Assembly (NCBI RefSeq): GCF_040712315.1
Contig: NC_134013.1
Span: 80,358,001-80,422,000, forward strand
Reading direction: 5' to 3'
Length of the DNA stretch: 64,000 nt
Origin: Castanea sativa
Lineage: Eukaryota; Streptophyta; Magnoliopsida; Fagales; Fagaceae
A program made the position numbers and the translations under genes. This document shows, in pieces, positions 1-11,686 of this stretch. Under the pieces are notes generated by a model. That model was not told the DNA's origin, did not search any database, and was given only the letters and a program-made list of their open reading frames with translations. Within the stretch, counting starts at the first letter, position 1; each line of letters starts with the position of its first letter.

Positions 1-813
1 TGAGAGAAAAGTGAAGGGAAAGGGGAGGAGTTCAAATTGGCAGTGAAAAGGAATACGGTTTAATTTCATTCTAATTTGAACATGGATTTGATAATGTTTG
101 TTCAAATGCACAATCTCCATGTGAGAAGCCAATATATTACAACTATACATAATACAGAGACAGAAACACAGAACTCTAAATCCTAAAAAGCAACGCCATA
201 ATGGCTTTCAATCCTCCTCCTAGCCATTATTTTTACAGCACAAAACCATTCATCAAAAAAAGTAAAAATAAAAAACAGCACACAACTTATTATAATTTTA
301 AAAGTATGGTTAAATTCAATCTCTTAGAATCAAAGAGAACCAAGGGCCAGAGATGTAGAGATAGAGTACAACACGTCAACTCTTGATTTGTGTTATTCAA
401 CAACACGGCAGGCTGTGCTTTTTTTTTTCTATTGCTGCCAGGAACCTGTTCGTGGAGGAGATAGAGGAAGAGCCATGCAAAGAGAGAGAGAGAGAGAGAC
501 GTGCAGTGGAGAGAGAATGTATAAATTTTTTTGGGTTTAAAAACAAGTGTGGAATGTATTAAATAAGGGATAATAAATGAGATTAATTAGAATATTAGCA
601 TTAAGGAGGGTCTTTTTTTGACCGTAGGATTTACTTAAATCTAATAGTTTAAAAAATGAGTAGCTCTTTAGAGTTATGCTAGGTATAACTTGAACTCATC
701 TCTCTCTCTCTCTCACTATACATATATATATATATATTGTAAAACTAATACGGCTCCAAATTTATTATGTTGTATGTAAACTTGTTTTTTTCCCCCTTTG
801 TTTCTTTATACAG
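1..813. other. Non-coding stretch upstream of first visible MAPR4 exon (probably intron)
   Basis: I see no coding exon here. The stretch ends in a normal acceptor (ttatacag) in front of the exon at 814, so it is most likely the 3' part of an intron whose upstream exons lie outside the window. It holds short GA repeats near 480-500, a CT run near 700-715 and a TA run near 722-738. A small open frame at 201-386 has no recognisable domain and low-complexity composition. Confidence 0.5.
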
Positions 814-1335
814 GAGATGGGCTCACAGACTCATTGCAGGGGTTATCTAGCAGTGAGGTAATTGATTTATTTGCTTTTTTTATTTTTTGACAGTGGTCTG
901 GGTCTGGGTCTGGGGCTGTGGTAAATCAATTTTCCGGCCTTTGCAAACAAGGCTGGAAATTTGTCAAGTTTGCATCTGAGATAACTGAACATGGGATTAG
1001 CCTCCCTACACTGTAAAAAAACTAGAGAGAGAGAGACAGACAGACAACAGACTTACCAATTTGGCAGAGCAAATCTAAAATCTTTTCAATTTGGCGAGGC
1101 AGAGAAGCAGAGCAAATCTTAAAAAAAGAAAAGAAAATAGAGAATATAATTTGTGACTCAATATGCATGCACAAGATTATTCAACAAAAAAGAAGAAGAG
1201 AAAAGATGATTGACTATGGGTGAACATACCAAGCAGAGAAGCGAAGAGAGTGAGAGAGTAAGCAGAGAAGTGAAGAGCGTGAGAGAGTGAGAAGTGAAGA
1301 GTGAGCAGAGAAGCAAAGCGAGAGAGAGAGAGAGA

Positions 1336-1375
<40 letters not shown>

Positions 1376-4300
1376 CGGTGAAAGTGAGGGGATGGAAAGA
1401 CGAAAGAGAGAGATAAAGAGGAATTAGGGTTTGGAAAAAAAAAAAAAACTAAAAATGACGTTGTCTGGGTTTTAAAACCAAAATGACACCGTTTTGAACA
1501 TACCCAAAGGGTGCAGTTTTGGCTTTTTGAACAAACAGGCCTATAACCGGTTCAACTGCAACAGTTACGGTTTTTTCTGGTTGGATCGTCAGTTCCTGTT
1601 GTTCCTGCTTTTTGCTTAAATTTCAGTTCTTTAAAGGAACTGGACCAGACTAGTGCATGGTTCCCGGTTCAACTGGTCCAGTTTTTAAAATCGTGGAATG
1701 GAAGACAAAATACTTGGGTGGGGGGGGGGGGAAGGCAGACTTGTCACCTCTCCCAGACCATGCACTAGGTAGTATGTACAACCTTTATTTATTTTTTTGT
1801 AGGGGAATAAAAGATTAGTTTAGACAAAATAAACTCTTTGGCCTTCTTTGTTTTGGGCTTAGGTGTTCATCAATACTAGTAACTTATAGGTGGATAAGAA
1901 CCTCTGCAATAACACAGTTCCAAGAGAGCTCTCAAAAATTATTTTGTTCACTAACTCTAAACTGATTTCAAATGAGAACCTGATCTGCTATTTGTACAAT
2001 CTGCACTACACTAACAGCCATTAGATTGGTTCTAATTAAGATTAAATCTGATTGGTTAATGCTTATTCAATCAGAAAACAAATTAAGTAACCAAATACAA
2101 GTGGATCTAATTGACTGCTGGTACAATAACTGCCTCAAGTTGGCTGTTTGGTTACATGTCTAACTGATTTGAATTCATCTAACTGTCACAGCAGAAAACT
2201 CCAGCCTTCCATGCTCCCTTTAGTTACAAATAACTGACTTGCCTTACAACTTAGTTAACCATCTGATCTTGACCCTGGTTGGCTGCTGGAACTGTTAGAC
2301 TACACTAAAGTAGGCTGCTGCACAGCCGAACTCAGCTACTGGACTGCTCTAACTTGCACTGACTGCTACATCAAGGATTGGCTGACTGTTGTTGCCTTAT
2401 ACCAAGGCTGCTAATGGAAACAGCTAATTTGCATCACTCCACCTTGTGAGATTCTTACATTCTTCATTCTCTCTCTCTCTCTTTTATTGGTAAAGATTTA
2501 CTTATAATAATAAAGAGAGAGAGAGAGAGAGAGAGGAATCTCTCTAACTGTACTTAGTGAGGTTATTAAAACAGATTTCTATCACTGCTTTCAAAATAGT
2601 ACTATTTTCTTAAGATAAATAAGTGTGAAATAAAAAAAATAAAAAAAATAGTGAGCAAACAAGGGAACTCCTTTTTTTTTTTTTTTTTCTCCTACTGTAT
2701 GGGATCTGTTGCAATTAATTTTGTTCTGTGCACCATAACCAATTTCAATACAGCTTTAACAAGTTCCACATATAATTGAATTATATTACATTTGTAGGTG
2801 AAGAGTGTTGTTGAATGGCGGGATTTCTATTTCAGAAGCTACACGTGAGTTACATTGATCAGTTGTCTTTTTCATTCTAGTAAGTTGAAATTTGAAAATT
2901 CTCCATCATGTTATAACTCTTCCCTCGTATAATAAAAATCTTCCTACAGTGAATTTTTCTTTTTGTTAGTGGCCTGCATCCGAAACTTCAGGAAACCTCC
3001 TTAATTAAAGATTTATCATGCAGCTCTGAAACATTTTCTTTACTTTTTATTAATGAATGTGATTAATGATATATATAAATCTTTGAACACCCAACTTTCA
3101 CCTTTTCAAAAAGTGTCATACCTTGGTCATGTTATTGTAAAATTTTGGAAAATGCATTTTCAAGATGACTTCCTAAAATTGTGGAAACCATGTTACTTTC
3201 TCTCCATTGTTACACATCATTGGAGCATGTTTGTTGTGTGCAAGCCTGCCACGTGCTTCATCCTAAGTGAGATATTATTATGGTTCAAAGAAAATTTGAA
3301 TGAATAAGAAATGGATTACACTTGAGGTTAGTTCAAGATCCAAAATTCATATAAAGGGTTATTGGAGAAGCTCTTTTTTTATAATGATAATCAAGTGGAT
3401 TTTATCAAGCTACAAGCTGGAAAACCCACCACGACAGTTAAATGCTACAACAGGGCAAAACTCCCAACAACTAGACAAACAATATCTAAACCACACAGCC
3501 AAGATTGACTACCCAAATATGCAGATCAGGGACAAAACCCCAGCAACTAACAAACCAAAATACAAGAGCGTATAAAGTAAATAAAAATAAAATATAATGG
3601 ATTACATCTGAATAACACGATACATTAGTGAGCATCTTAAATAAACAAAATTTGTTGCACCCAAATTGAAAACTCAAAACTATTAGAACGTTAGAGCTTA
3701 TAAAGGAAAACAAAGCCAAAAGTCCACCATAACATTACTCGTCAAGCTATAAGTATACATTGCATAGAGTATCTTAACTTGAAATGAAGACCTAAAGAGA
3801 AACTGAAACAAGTAGATATTCTGGGGACTTTAACAAAAAGATGGCCTAATAATTCTTTTTTTAAAACAAATATTTGGCAAAATAGCAATGTTTAAAAGTT
3901 GTTCTGGGAAAGAGCTATTTTTTAATCTTATCTGTTGGAGAGACAAGTTCAACGATTGAACTCGACTCTTCAAGAGACGAATTTCATGTTTTCAGTGGAA
4001 GTCGTCTCTTCAAGACACAGATGAGTTGCACTCAAAACATGGAACTCGTATCTTACAAATACGAGATTTAAAAAGCCTATATCCCCAAATACTTTTAGTC
4101 AATCCTTAATCCTAATTAATAAATAATTTTTAATATATGTATTATAAAGCACAAATGGCCCAAACAGACCTTTTATACTGATGAGGCTCTAATATCATTT
4201 TGGACTAATGCTTATCTCAAAAACTTAGGTAATCTGGAAAAGGCTACATTGCATAGAAGCAAAGGGTAACATGGAAAATTACTATAAAGTTTCTAATATT

Positions 4301-5290
4301 TACTTTTGGATTTTGACTTATGCCTAATTTATCCTTTTGAAGGCATTTTGCTAAATTAACTAGACACCTAATTTGCTGATGTTGATGTAAATTTGATGCT
4401 GTTTTTTGTACTCACTGTCAGTTCCTGTAATTGTTGCTGCGGACATCTGGTGACAAAACTTCATATGGCTCTCTTTTTCTTAAACTAATACGTCTTCATA
4501 TTCCAGTTTTGAGTTTGACATGCTTCCATGGATCTCTTAAAAGAAAAAAATTTCAATGAACAAGCATAATGCTCAGTGTTGACATGAAAATTTCAATGTA
4601 CAAGCATAATGCTTTTAGTGTTACTCCTGATTGTCAGATTTGTTGGCAAGCTAGTAGGTCGTTACTATGATAGCCAAGGAAATTCCACAAAATATTTGAA
4701 AGGAGTTGAAGTGAAGGCTGCAAGAGGTGCACAGCTTTTGGAGAAACAAAAGAAAGAAGAAGCTAAACAACCCAGTTGCAATTCAAGGTGGAGCCAGGGA
4801 GATGGTGGAGAGGTATCTTTTCATTACTTGAAAACCATGTGTTAGTGCTATTCCAGCTGTTGGGATCTCCATCCCAGTTTCCATAACTTACTAGGGATTC
4901 AACTTCATGTGGTAGAAGCTTGTTTAAAGAAAAGTCTGCTTGCGCATGAGCGCATGGCAGGTAGTGGGCTAAGCATCCACCTTGTTACACACAAAGCTGT
5001 AGTTAAGGAAACTTGGGCACATAATAGAGAATGAGAATTGAATAAAATCTTTTATAATGATTAAACAGGCATTTTGATGTTCATTGAGCAATATCATACG
5101 TGTTGATTGTTTTGGTCAGGTTTGGTGTGATGTTGGCGTCCCAAGGTTAGTTCAGAGGCCTTTGGAAATTGCTTTGACTGGGAAGATGAGTAAGCGCTGT
5201 GCTTGTTTTAAAGAAGAGCAATTGGACCAGCCAGGGTTGGAAGTCTATGACGGATGTGACTTCCTTGGCAAGAGTTGCCGAGTTAATTAG
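814..5290 (+). CDS. MAPR4: Neuferricin/MAPR4-like cytochrome b5 domain protein, 3' part
   Basis: Four exons join in frame: 814-857, 2798-2844, 4638-4812 and 5120-5290 (stop TAG), with GT-AG introns and matching phases (2/0, 0/2, 2/0, 0/0). They encode about 145 C-terminal residues. Recognisable blocks are GDGLTDSLQGLSSSEV, VVEWRDFYFRSYTFVGKL, QPSCNSRWSQGDGGEVWCDV and KRCACFKEEQLDQPGLEVY. These match my knowledge of Arabidopsis MAPR4 (At4g14965), the plant counterpart of animal neuferricin (CYB5D2). The family has an N-terminal membrane anchor, a cytochrome b5-like heme/steroid-binding domain and a conserved C-terminal tail with paired Cys residues. Only the end of the b5-like region and the Cys-rich tail are visible. 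The N-terminal exons were not found in 1-813, so the gene is partial here. Function in plants is poorly defined; membrane location is inferred from the family. Confidence 0.85.
858..2797. other. MAPR4 intron with GA microsatellites and an unclassified repeat
   Basis: Intron between the exons ending at 857 and starting at 2798. It contains GA-rich sequence at about 1020-1400 (long GA run near 1319-1372) and G and T homopolymers near 1719 and 2671. Around 1450-1690 there are accggttcaac-type motifs (ataaccggttcaactgc; cccggttcaactggtcc) that look like the end of a dispersed plant repeat, but I cannot assign its class. CT and GA runs at 2468-2480 and 2513-2535 face each other and could pair. No exon evidence. 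Confidence 0.5.
2845..4637. other. MAPR4 intron; ACTCG-module repeat near 3940-4080
   Basis: Intron between the exons ending at 2844 and starting at 4638. Open frames at 3053-3307 and 3300-3575 have no recognisable domain and lie wholly inside the intron. At about 3940-4080 there are short inverted modules (gaactcg...cttcaagagacg and ggaactcgtatc...aaatacgag), similar in style to the ACTCGAG hairpin modules at 33.6-39.3 kb. This suggests a degraded relative of that repeat. Confidence 0.4.
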
Positions 5291-6504
5291 ATTGTACAAG
5301 TCATGTTTGTAGAACAAGTTTGTTTTATATAATTTTTTTTTTGATAATCGTGTTTTATATAATTTTCTAAGGAAAAAAATTTGAAAAGAGTTTTGTTCTA
5401 TTATTCGTTGTTCTTTACAAAGAATGATACTCTACATATAAGAAGAGTATAGTATAAGAAGGTAACCAAAAAGGAGTAACTTGTTAACGTCTAGTCCTAA
5501 ATTACAATAATTCTTAAAGACTTATCTGACTTATTATCATTGTTTGCTAAAGGTACAAAGTTAAGAAGAAAACAAAATAAAAGTATGGATTTAAATGTCC
5601 TGACAATGGTACATGTGTCTATATACAACTGTTCCTTTACTGTTTGCATTGCGTGTGCAAATTTTACCCCTCCATCTGGTTGATGAGTTTATGATATTCT
5701 TGTTTATGGCAAAGTGATCAAAGTGATAGGGCTCCAAACTTTCATCAATTTAACGTTGCCCTTTGACGTCATCAGCCATAAGAGATAAACCGTATGGCCA
5801 TGTTTTCTAGAAAATCTTGTGTAGACAGGTTCTGCTGTTGGCATGTAGCCAATTGAAATTGATACTAGTCTTGCCTTTTACCATTTGTCACCGTGAATTT
5901 TTTAAGGGTTTGTACCTTTAATTCTTTTGCTCTATGACAAATGAACTAAACTTTGTGCTGCGTAATTTGTTTCATCAACATAAGCAAATTCGTATGAATT
6001 TATCAATGACTTCAGTAAATTCTTCTTCCTTTGTTGATTTTAAGTACCAAATTTGATATGGTTGGAAGAATTTTTTTTTTTAGCTCTCCTTCCCACAGCA
6101 CAGATTAAGTTACATCTTGTATAACTTTAAATAGTATTACACCACTTAATTATTAATAATTTTATATAGGATTAGTACATATATTGAGAATTTCATTGTT
6201 GGATTACATATTCTTTTTGTTCTTAACACACGCATATCAAATTTGATAAGTATAGGATGTTATTTATAATGCAACTTATAAACTTAATTTTGTTATGCAT
6301 AATTTTATAATATAAAAACTTGGAATTTAAACATTTATAGATAAAATGGTTAGTGATCTCAAATTATCTTTTGAAATTTTGCAAGCATTGAGATTATAAG
6401 AAGAAAAAGTAATCCAATGGTTGGTTTGTCAAATTTTATATTCAATAAAAACATAATGAGTGAAGTAACGTTGCTTTAAAATACCTAAAGTGTAACTTGA
6501 ACCC

Positions 6505-6543
<39 letters not shown>

Positions 6544-6944
6544 GATATATATATATATATAAGCTAATTTTTTAAAAAAAATTTTAAACAAAATTATTAA
6601 ATGAATAGCAATAATAAATTATAAAATAAGTAAACAATTTTAATAAAAAAATTGATTTAAGTTCTAATTGTTTAGAACTTAAATGGGTGTTTATTGTTTT
6701 GCTTCTTTATAGAAAACTTCATTTCACATAAAATCCTGCACACAAATTCAAAAGCAAAGAACAACAAGTAATGTGAATTTATTATATCAAAATATAAGCT
6801 TAAGTTGCATTTTGGGAAAAAAAAAGTATAAAAAAAAAAAAAAACAATATGGGGTGTATCGTGCAGGATTTAATTATACGGTTGACTTTAATGGTTAAGA
6901 AAATTTATATTGAAAAGCCATGGCCTAATATATACATATGAAGG
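5291..6944. other. MAPR4 3' flank and AT-rich intergenic DNA
   Basis: Begins with the MAPR4 3' UTR and runs into AT-rich spacer. A CT run at about 6508-6541 is followed directly by a TA run (6545-6561). No RNA gene or coding region recognised. Confidence 0.5.
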
Positions 6945-7850
6945 TTTTGATAATAGAGTATTAGTTGGACTAGAATTTAAATTTCTAAAACTTAAATGAT
7001 AAAGTTTTATCTAAATTAAATTATTGTTAAATCTTATCCCTTAGTCAAAAGTCTTGTAGCTTAATATCTCAATAAAAAATTAATTTAATATTGGATGCGA
7101 CTTGAGGAAAAAAACAAAAACAAAAACGTGAGTTGTGTGGAATTTAAATTTAGAAAATTTTAATTATAGACTTTTAGTTTTATTTAAATTAAACCATTGT
7201 TAGAAATATTCCTTAATTTGAAGAAATATATCATAAAAATTAATATAAAATTAATTTGTTACTAAGATGTTGATAGTAGACTTTTAGTTGGAGTAGAAGT
7301 CAAAATGTGGTTTTTTTTTTTATAGAAAGAAAGCATGTGTTGTTGTCTGGGATTTAAGTTTAGATTTTTTAAAAATATATTTTTAGTTTGAATAGAATTT
7401 AAATTTTTTGAAATATTTAAGTCTAGAAATTTTTGATAATAGACTTTTAGTTTGAATAGAATTTAAATTTGTTGAAATGTAAATGATAAATTTTTATCTA
7501 AATTAAACAATTGTTAAATATTATCCCTTAATTTGATGAAATATATCATAACAAATAGTATAAATTTAATTTACTAATTAGTTGTTCTTAAAATATTAAT
7601 AATAGACTTCTAGATGGAGTAAAAGTCAAAACGTGGGTTTTTTTTTTAAGAAAAAAAATGGGTTGATGTTCGGAATTTAAGTTTAATTTTTTATAATAGA
7701 CTTTTAGTTTGAATATAATTTAAATTTATTGAAATTTAAATGGTAAAGTTTTACCTAAATTTTACCTAAATTTATCATCCCTTAATTTGAAAAAATATAT
7801 CATAACAAATAATATTAAAATTAATTTACTAATTAGTGAGAGTAGCCACT
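6945..7850. repeat. AT-rich tandem repeat, about 260-bp unit, roughly four degenerate copies
   Basis: The phrase tagacttttagttTGAATA (or a close variant) followed by aatttaaat, then taaagttttatctaaattaa, then atcccttaatttga and aatatatcata recurs near 6951, 7163, 7438 and 7696. Each copy ends in a taatttactaattag-type segment. Between units, a second shared block (gtagaagtcaaaa-ygtgg plus a T or A run) recurs near 7285 and 7617. Copies are diverged and have indels. No coding potential; it lies upstream of the PKS gene. Confidence 0.7.
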
Positions 7851-8076
7851 TGGCACATCCATGCTTCTAAGTCCAACTTTTGTTATTATTCTTATTTAGA
7901 ATATTAAGTATTTTTAATATACATCGGAAAATGAGAGAGATTTAAAAAAAACTGAGAGTGGTGTTTCTTTAAGGGTGTTTCTGTTTTGTTTCTTTTCTTT
8001 TCCTTTTGAAAGAACATCTTGCATTTTACTCTCTGGTCCCTTCATGATTGACGGACAAAGTTGTATCCAACCATAG

Positions 8077-8084
8077 TATATATA
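8077..8084 (+). promoter_or_regulatory. Candidate TATA box of the PKS gene
   Basis: TATATATA followed by cacc, 140 bp before the chosen ATG at 8224. This would place transcription start near 8110 and give a short 5' leader. It is the best TATA match in the near upstream region, but no transcript evidence is available. Confidence 0.4.
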
Positions 8085-8223
8085 CACCACCAGTATGAAG
8101 TTTACGAGGCAATTCAATTCCAGGACTCCATTTCTTTGTCCAAAATTTTGAGTATTATATTATAATCCTTTTTTTTTCTTTTTCTTTTTCTAATAATTTT
8201 CACGAAATAGAGGAGTGCCAGAG

Positions 8224-9609
8224 ATGATGGAAAAAGCAACAGTTATGGAAACCTCTAATGGTAGCTTATCTCAAAAAACATACAGTTCAAGAGACGAGGA
8301 TTTATCTGTGTGCTCTTATAGTAGACCAGATGAAGCCGTTAATAATGGCGACCATGCAGTTGGTGGGTGCACCGTAGTTGACGAGATCGGCATTTTCGAT
8401 GCCCGTAAGTACTTCAATGAATCAAGTAACATAGAGGCTGAGAAAGTAAGCTACAATAGTAGAGTTTCCCCTGTGATTAATGTCAATGCTATGAATCTGG
8501 AACATAATTCGGAGCAATTTGATCTCTCTGCCGCTCCCAACAGATTCTCTTCAGCTTCATCCTCTGTGGATGGCTATATTAATGCCAGAAACTACATGGC
8601 TCGTGCCGCCGCAACTCCAACAGCTTCATCCGAAGCCAGTTGGAACAGCAAGACTGGCCTCTTGTCCAATCCTCCCTGTGCAATTCCAGTTTCTATGCGC
8701 AATGCTCAGAAAAAAACTAGTAGTAGATGGCTTTTCTGCAGAAAATGCCCTTGTACAGGGAAAAAATCTGTTCAAGTCCAAGAAAAAGCCCATCTTCCAG
8801 CACCAACACCATCATTATCGCACAAACATTGTCACAGTAGTAGTACAGGTGCTATGAATCCCAAAAGGCAGACCCCCCAGAAAACCAGGTCAGATAATAT
8901 GTGGATCAACACACCAAGTTTTTTTCCTTTACAAATGCAGGGGCAGCATAGTGTAGTAAGAGCCTCTGGAAAGCCCTTTATTAATACCGATCATAGTGCT
9001 AATAACTTTACCTTTCCCATACTAAATCCATCATCATCATCGTCACTAGGAGCAAGACTACCAGCTCGTCATGAATCATCATCCATCTCTACTATTCAAT
9101 CAATTCGTAAGAGTTTTACATTAACAAGTCCCAACAAATCATCAATTATGATTGATGATGAAGAAGTGGCAAGCGACACAAGCTCCGACCTGTTTGAGAT
9201 AGAGAGCTTCTCAACAACGAACCACAGAGATTCTCGAGACGAGATTGTCAATGCCAAGGGGTCTAATAATTACTTTTTATATAGTACTAGGCGTGAGGAG
9301 CCAAATGAAATTGCAGTTGCACCCACAGATGTAGAGTGGTATGAAGCAAGCGAGGCTAGCATTGATTGGAGTGTTACAACAGCTGAAGGGATGTCAGTTG
9401 CCGCATCAGAATTAGCGGATGATGACACAACCATCATCAGGTGCAATCAAAAGAGCAGCAAACAAAGATCATCATCATCTAAAACGAATGGGTTGTTGTT
9501 GAGTTCGAGTTGTCGATGCGAGAAGGCAGTGAGCGTGGGACCAAAACCAGTGAAATCCTTGTCTCCTGCTAGTAATAGTATACAAAGGACACAGCAACAG
9601 CAAGGATGA
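8224..9609 (+). CDS. PKS1-like: PHYTOCHROME KINASE SUBSTRATE family protein
   Basis: Single-exon gene of 461 aa. I start at ATG 8224; the open frame extends slightly upstream to a GTG but has no earlier ATG. Family blocks in order: EIGIFDARKYF (about 54-64), SEASWNSKTGLL (136-147), a Cys-rich basic block WLFCRKCPCTGKKSV (about 169-183), SDTSSDLFEIESF (317-329) and YEASEASIDWSVTTAEG (373-389). The rest is Ser/Thr-rich and probably disordered, including a His/Ser stretch near 200-210. PKS proteins are plasma-membrane-associated partners of phytochromes and phototropins. They act in phototropism, leaf flattening and low-light responses and are phosphoreceptor substrates. The conserved motifs are all present, so it looks functional. 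I cannot decide between PKS1/2/4-type paralogues from motifs alone. Confidence 0.9.
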   Translation: MMEKATVMETSNGSLSQKTYSSRDEDLSVCSYSRPDEAVNNGDHAVGGCTVVDEIGIFDARKYFNESSNIEAEKVSYNSRVSPVINVNAMNLEHNSEQFDLSAAPNRFSSASSSVDGYINARNYMARAAATPTASSEASWNSKTGLLSNPPCAIPVSMRNAQKKTSSRWLFCRKCPCTGKKSVQVQEKAHLPAPTPSLSHKHCHSSSTGAMNPKRQTPQKTRSDNMWINTPSFFPLQMQGQHSVVRASGKPFINTDHSANNFTFPILNPSSSSSLGARLPARHESSSISTIQSIRKSFTLTSPNKSSIMIDDEEVASDTSSDLFEIESFSTTNHRDSRDEIVNAKGSNNYFLYSTRREEPNEIAVAPTDVEWYEASEASIDWSVTTAEGMSVAASELADDDTTIIRCNQKSSKQRSSSSKTNGLLLSSSCRCEKAVSVGPKPVKSLSPASNSIQRTQQQQG

Positions 9610-10377
9610 CCTGCCTCTGTCAGTAAAGTCTACATTTGAGGTTTCCGGTGCATGTTACCTCTCTCTCACAAGGGGTAGACCTCACATGGTGAAGTTTTTC
9701 ACATTTGAGGCATGTTAGTCTTGCAAATAAGCCACCGCTTTCAACCTCTCAATCAACTCAATTGTCTCTTCCTTTTGCAACATAAGAGAGACATTCAGAT
9801 CTATTCCTAGCTACACCAACATTCTCTCTATGCAATTTGTGTGTCGTTATTACATTTCAATAATAGCGTGATCTGATTTTATATATTATCATTTCTTATC
9901 TTGCATGTCTGTTCTAATCATGTGCAGTTCTACTTTAGTAAGAAGCACTAATATCAAATCATGAATAATGGATTATTATATCATATTCTTCTCGTCTTTG
10001 CATTCTTTAAAAACGAGCACTTGTGCTGCCTTGGCTTGTTCGGTTCAGCTACCTTTATCTCGAAAGAAAATTTGCAACATTTTAAAGCTTCACTCTATTT
10101 TTTTTTAATTTAAATTTTATGTATATATAACTAGTTGTAGACCCATGCGATATGTAAGAATAAATAATTATTTTATAATTGTGGTATAATGTATAAATTG
10201 TTGTTTAAATTTTGTGGAAGTTAATTTGTTCTCTCTATAAATTAAATAATTTCTAAAATTACTTTTCATCTATCTATCTTTACAAATATATAATTATAAT
10301 ATTTTTGGTATGTTTGATTGATATTATTCTTTTTTGAGGCGATCCATATTTTAATTTTTAAATTATGTTATGGTACG

Positions 10378-10425
<48 letters not shown>
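9610..10425. other. PKS 3' flank and AT-rich spacer with half of a dispersed repeat
   Basis: PKS 3' UTR followed by AT-rich DNA. From about 10225 to 10425 the sequence is homologous to 47555-48060, and it ends in a (TA)n run (10379-10425) into which LTR element 1 inserted. A cagttgtagaccc-like motif near 10131 may mark the repeat's edge. No gene. Confidence 0.55.
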
Positions 10426-10428
<3 letters not shown>

Positions 10429-11190
10429 AAGTGTACAATTGTACCGGACCCAAAAACCAGTGATGGGCTCAGGCTCAATGAGCCTTATACAATGAAATTT
10501 GTAGAGTATGAGTTTGAAACCTAGGTTTGGGATGTTGGAAGTTGATTAACAGGCTAAAGTGCCACAATCTATGCAAATGATAAGTAAATATGACAAAGAA
10601 ACCTCCTCGGACGTAAGTCGATGACGAGTTGTATAGTACTTCTTTTTCTATGCCAAAGATTACAATTCTTAACTCTTTTTTAGCTCAGAAGCAGGTCCCC
10701 CCTTCTTTCATCTTTCGTCTTCTTATATACTTCTTCTTCTTCCCTTTTTCATCCACGTGTCATACAAACCTTCCCCTTAGATACTTGTCCCACCCACCAC
10801 CTTCTTGAAGTCTTCAAATAATAGCAGGAATGCTGAATTCTACTGTTCAGAGGTCATTTCCCCATTAATGCGGCTAGGGAGGTAGATGCAAGGCTTTTAA
10901 TGTGGTGGTAGCAGCTTTTTCCTCAGATATTTCTTACACGTTCTTACTTCTAAAGGGTGCTTGGATCACACTTTTACCCACCAGTTCTTCCAGAATTCTG
11001 TCTCCAATCTATCTAGCAAGTCCCAGGGCCATTGCTGGGCCTGTCCGAGGATATACTCCTCCTCCGACAACTCCTCGGACCACTATAGTGCGGACTGACT
11101 TGTGGGCCTATGGACTCTGACCAAACAGACTTGTATTAACCAATCAGGCCCAAAACCCAAACGTTTGTTCGAACATTTTTACCCCCCACA
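10426..11190 (-). repeat. LTR of element 1 (3' LTR in element orientation)
   Basis: Direct repeat of 17068-17837. It begins TGTAAGTGTACAATTG and ends TTTTTACCCCCCACA on the plus strand, i.e. TG...CA bounded. It contains several copies of TCCTCGGA/TCCGAGGA (near 10606, 11046-11086), the same octamer that recurs in the subrepeat array and in element 2. Confidence 0.9.
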
Positions 11191-11210
11191 ATAGCCCCTC
11201 AAAACTTTAT
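11191..11210 (-). other. Polypurine-tract region of element 1
   Basis: Read on the minus strand, the bases immediately before the LTR are purine-rich (GTTTTGAGGGGCTAT, then TGTGGGG). This is where plus-strand priming would start and fixes the element's orientation. Confidence 0.5.
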
Positions 11211-11686
11211 TTTTCCCTCCCATCCGAGGAGAAAAATAGAGTTTTGAACCAAACAATGCACCCTCCACACGCTTTCCAAACCACCGCAAGTGTAGGGGCC
11301 CTTTTCGTTCGCTTAAACCGTCTCTGACGCTTCAAAACCCGAAACGCGCGCATTTATGTCCGCAAGTTACATCCTGTTCCCCACGTTTAACGGTGGGATA
11401 CGCATCCGACGGCCCAGATTGGCTCTAAAAATTTAAGCGGGAGAATTTTAATTTCAAGGCCGCCTCCCGCACATCAAAACGCCTGGGAACCCGTACTTTC
11501 ATTCATTCTTTCAGAAATCAATCGTATTCAAGTGTCAATCATTACTTTTTCTCTTCAGAAGCTCGTGAAGAATCGCATAACCAACTCCTGTAAGTTTTCA
11601 CTTTTCTTTACTCATTGCTTCTCGGCTTCTGTCCTCGGCCACCATTTAAACCCCTTTCCTTCTTCAAACTTTCATTTTCACTCCAA

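Noticed and set aside
1450..1690. accggttcaac-rich block as a possible hAT or CACTA transposon end
   Set aside because: No matching inverted end or target duplication could be located, so no element is claimed.
3053..3719. Open frames inside the MAPR4 intron
   Set aside because: No known domain, no splice links, wholly within an intron of a recognised gene.
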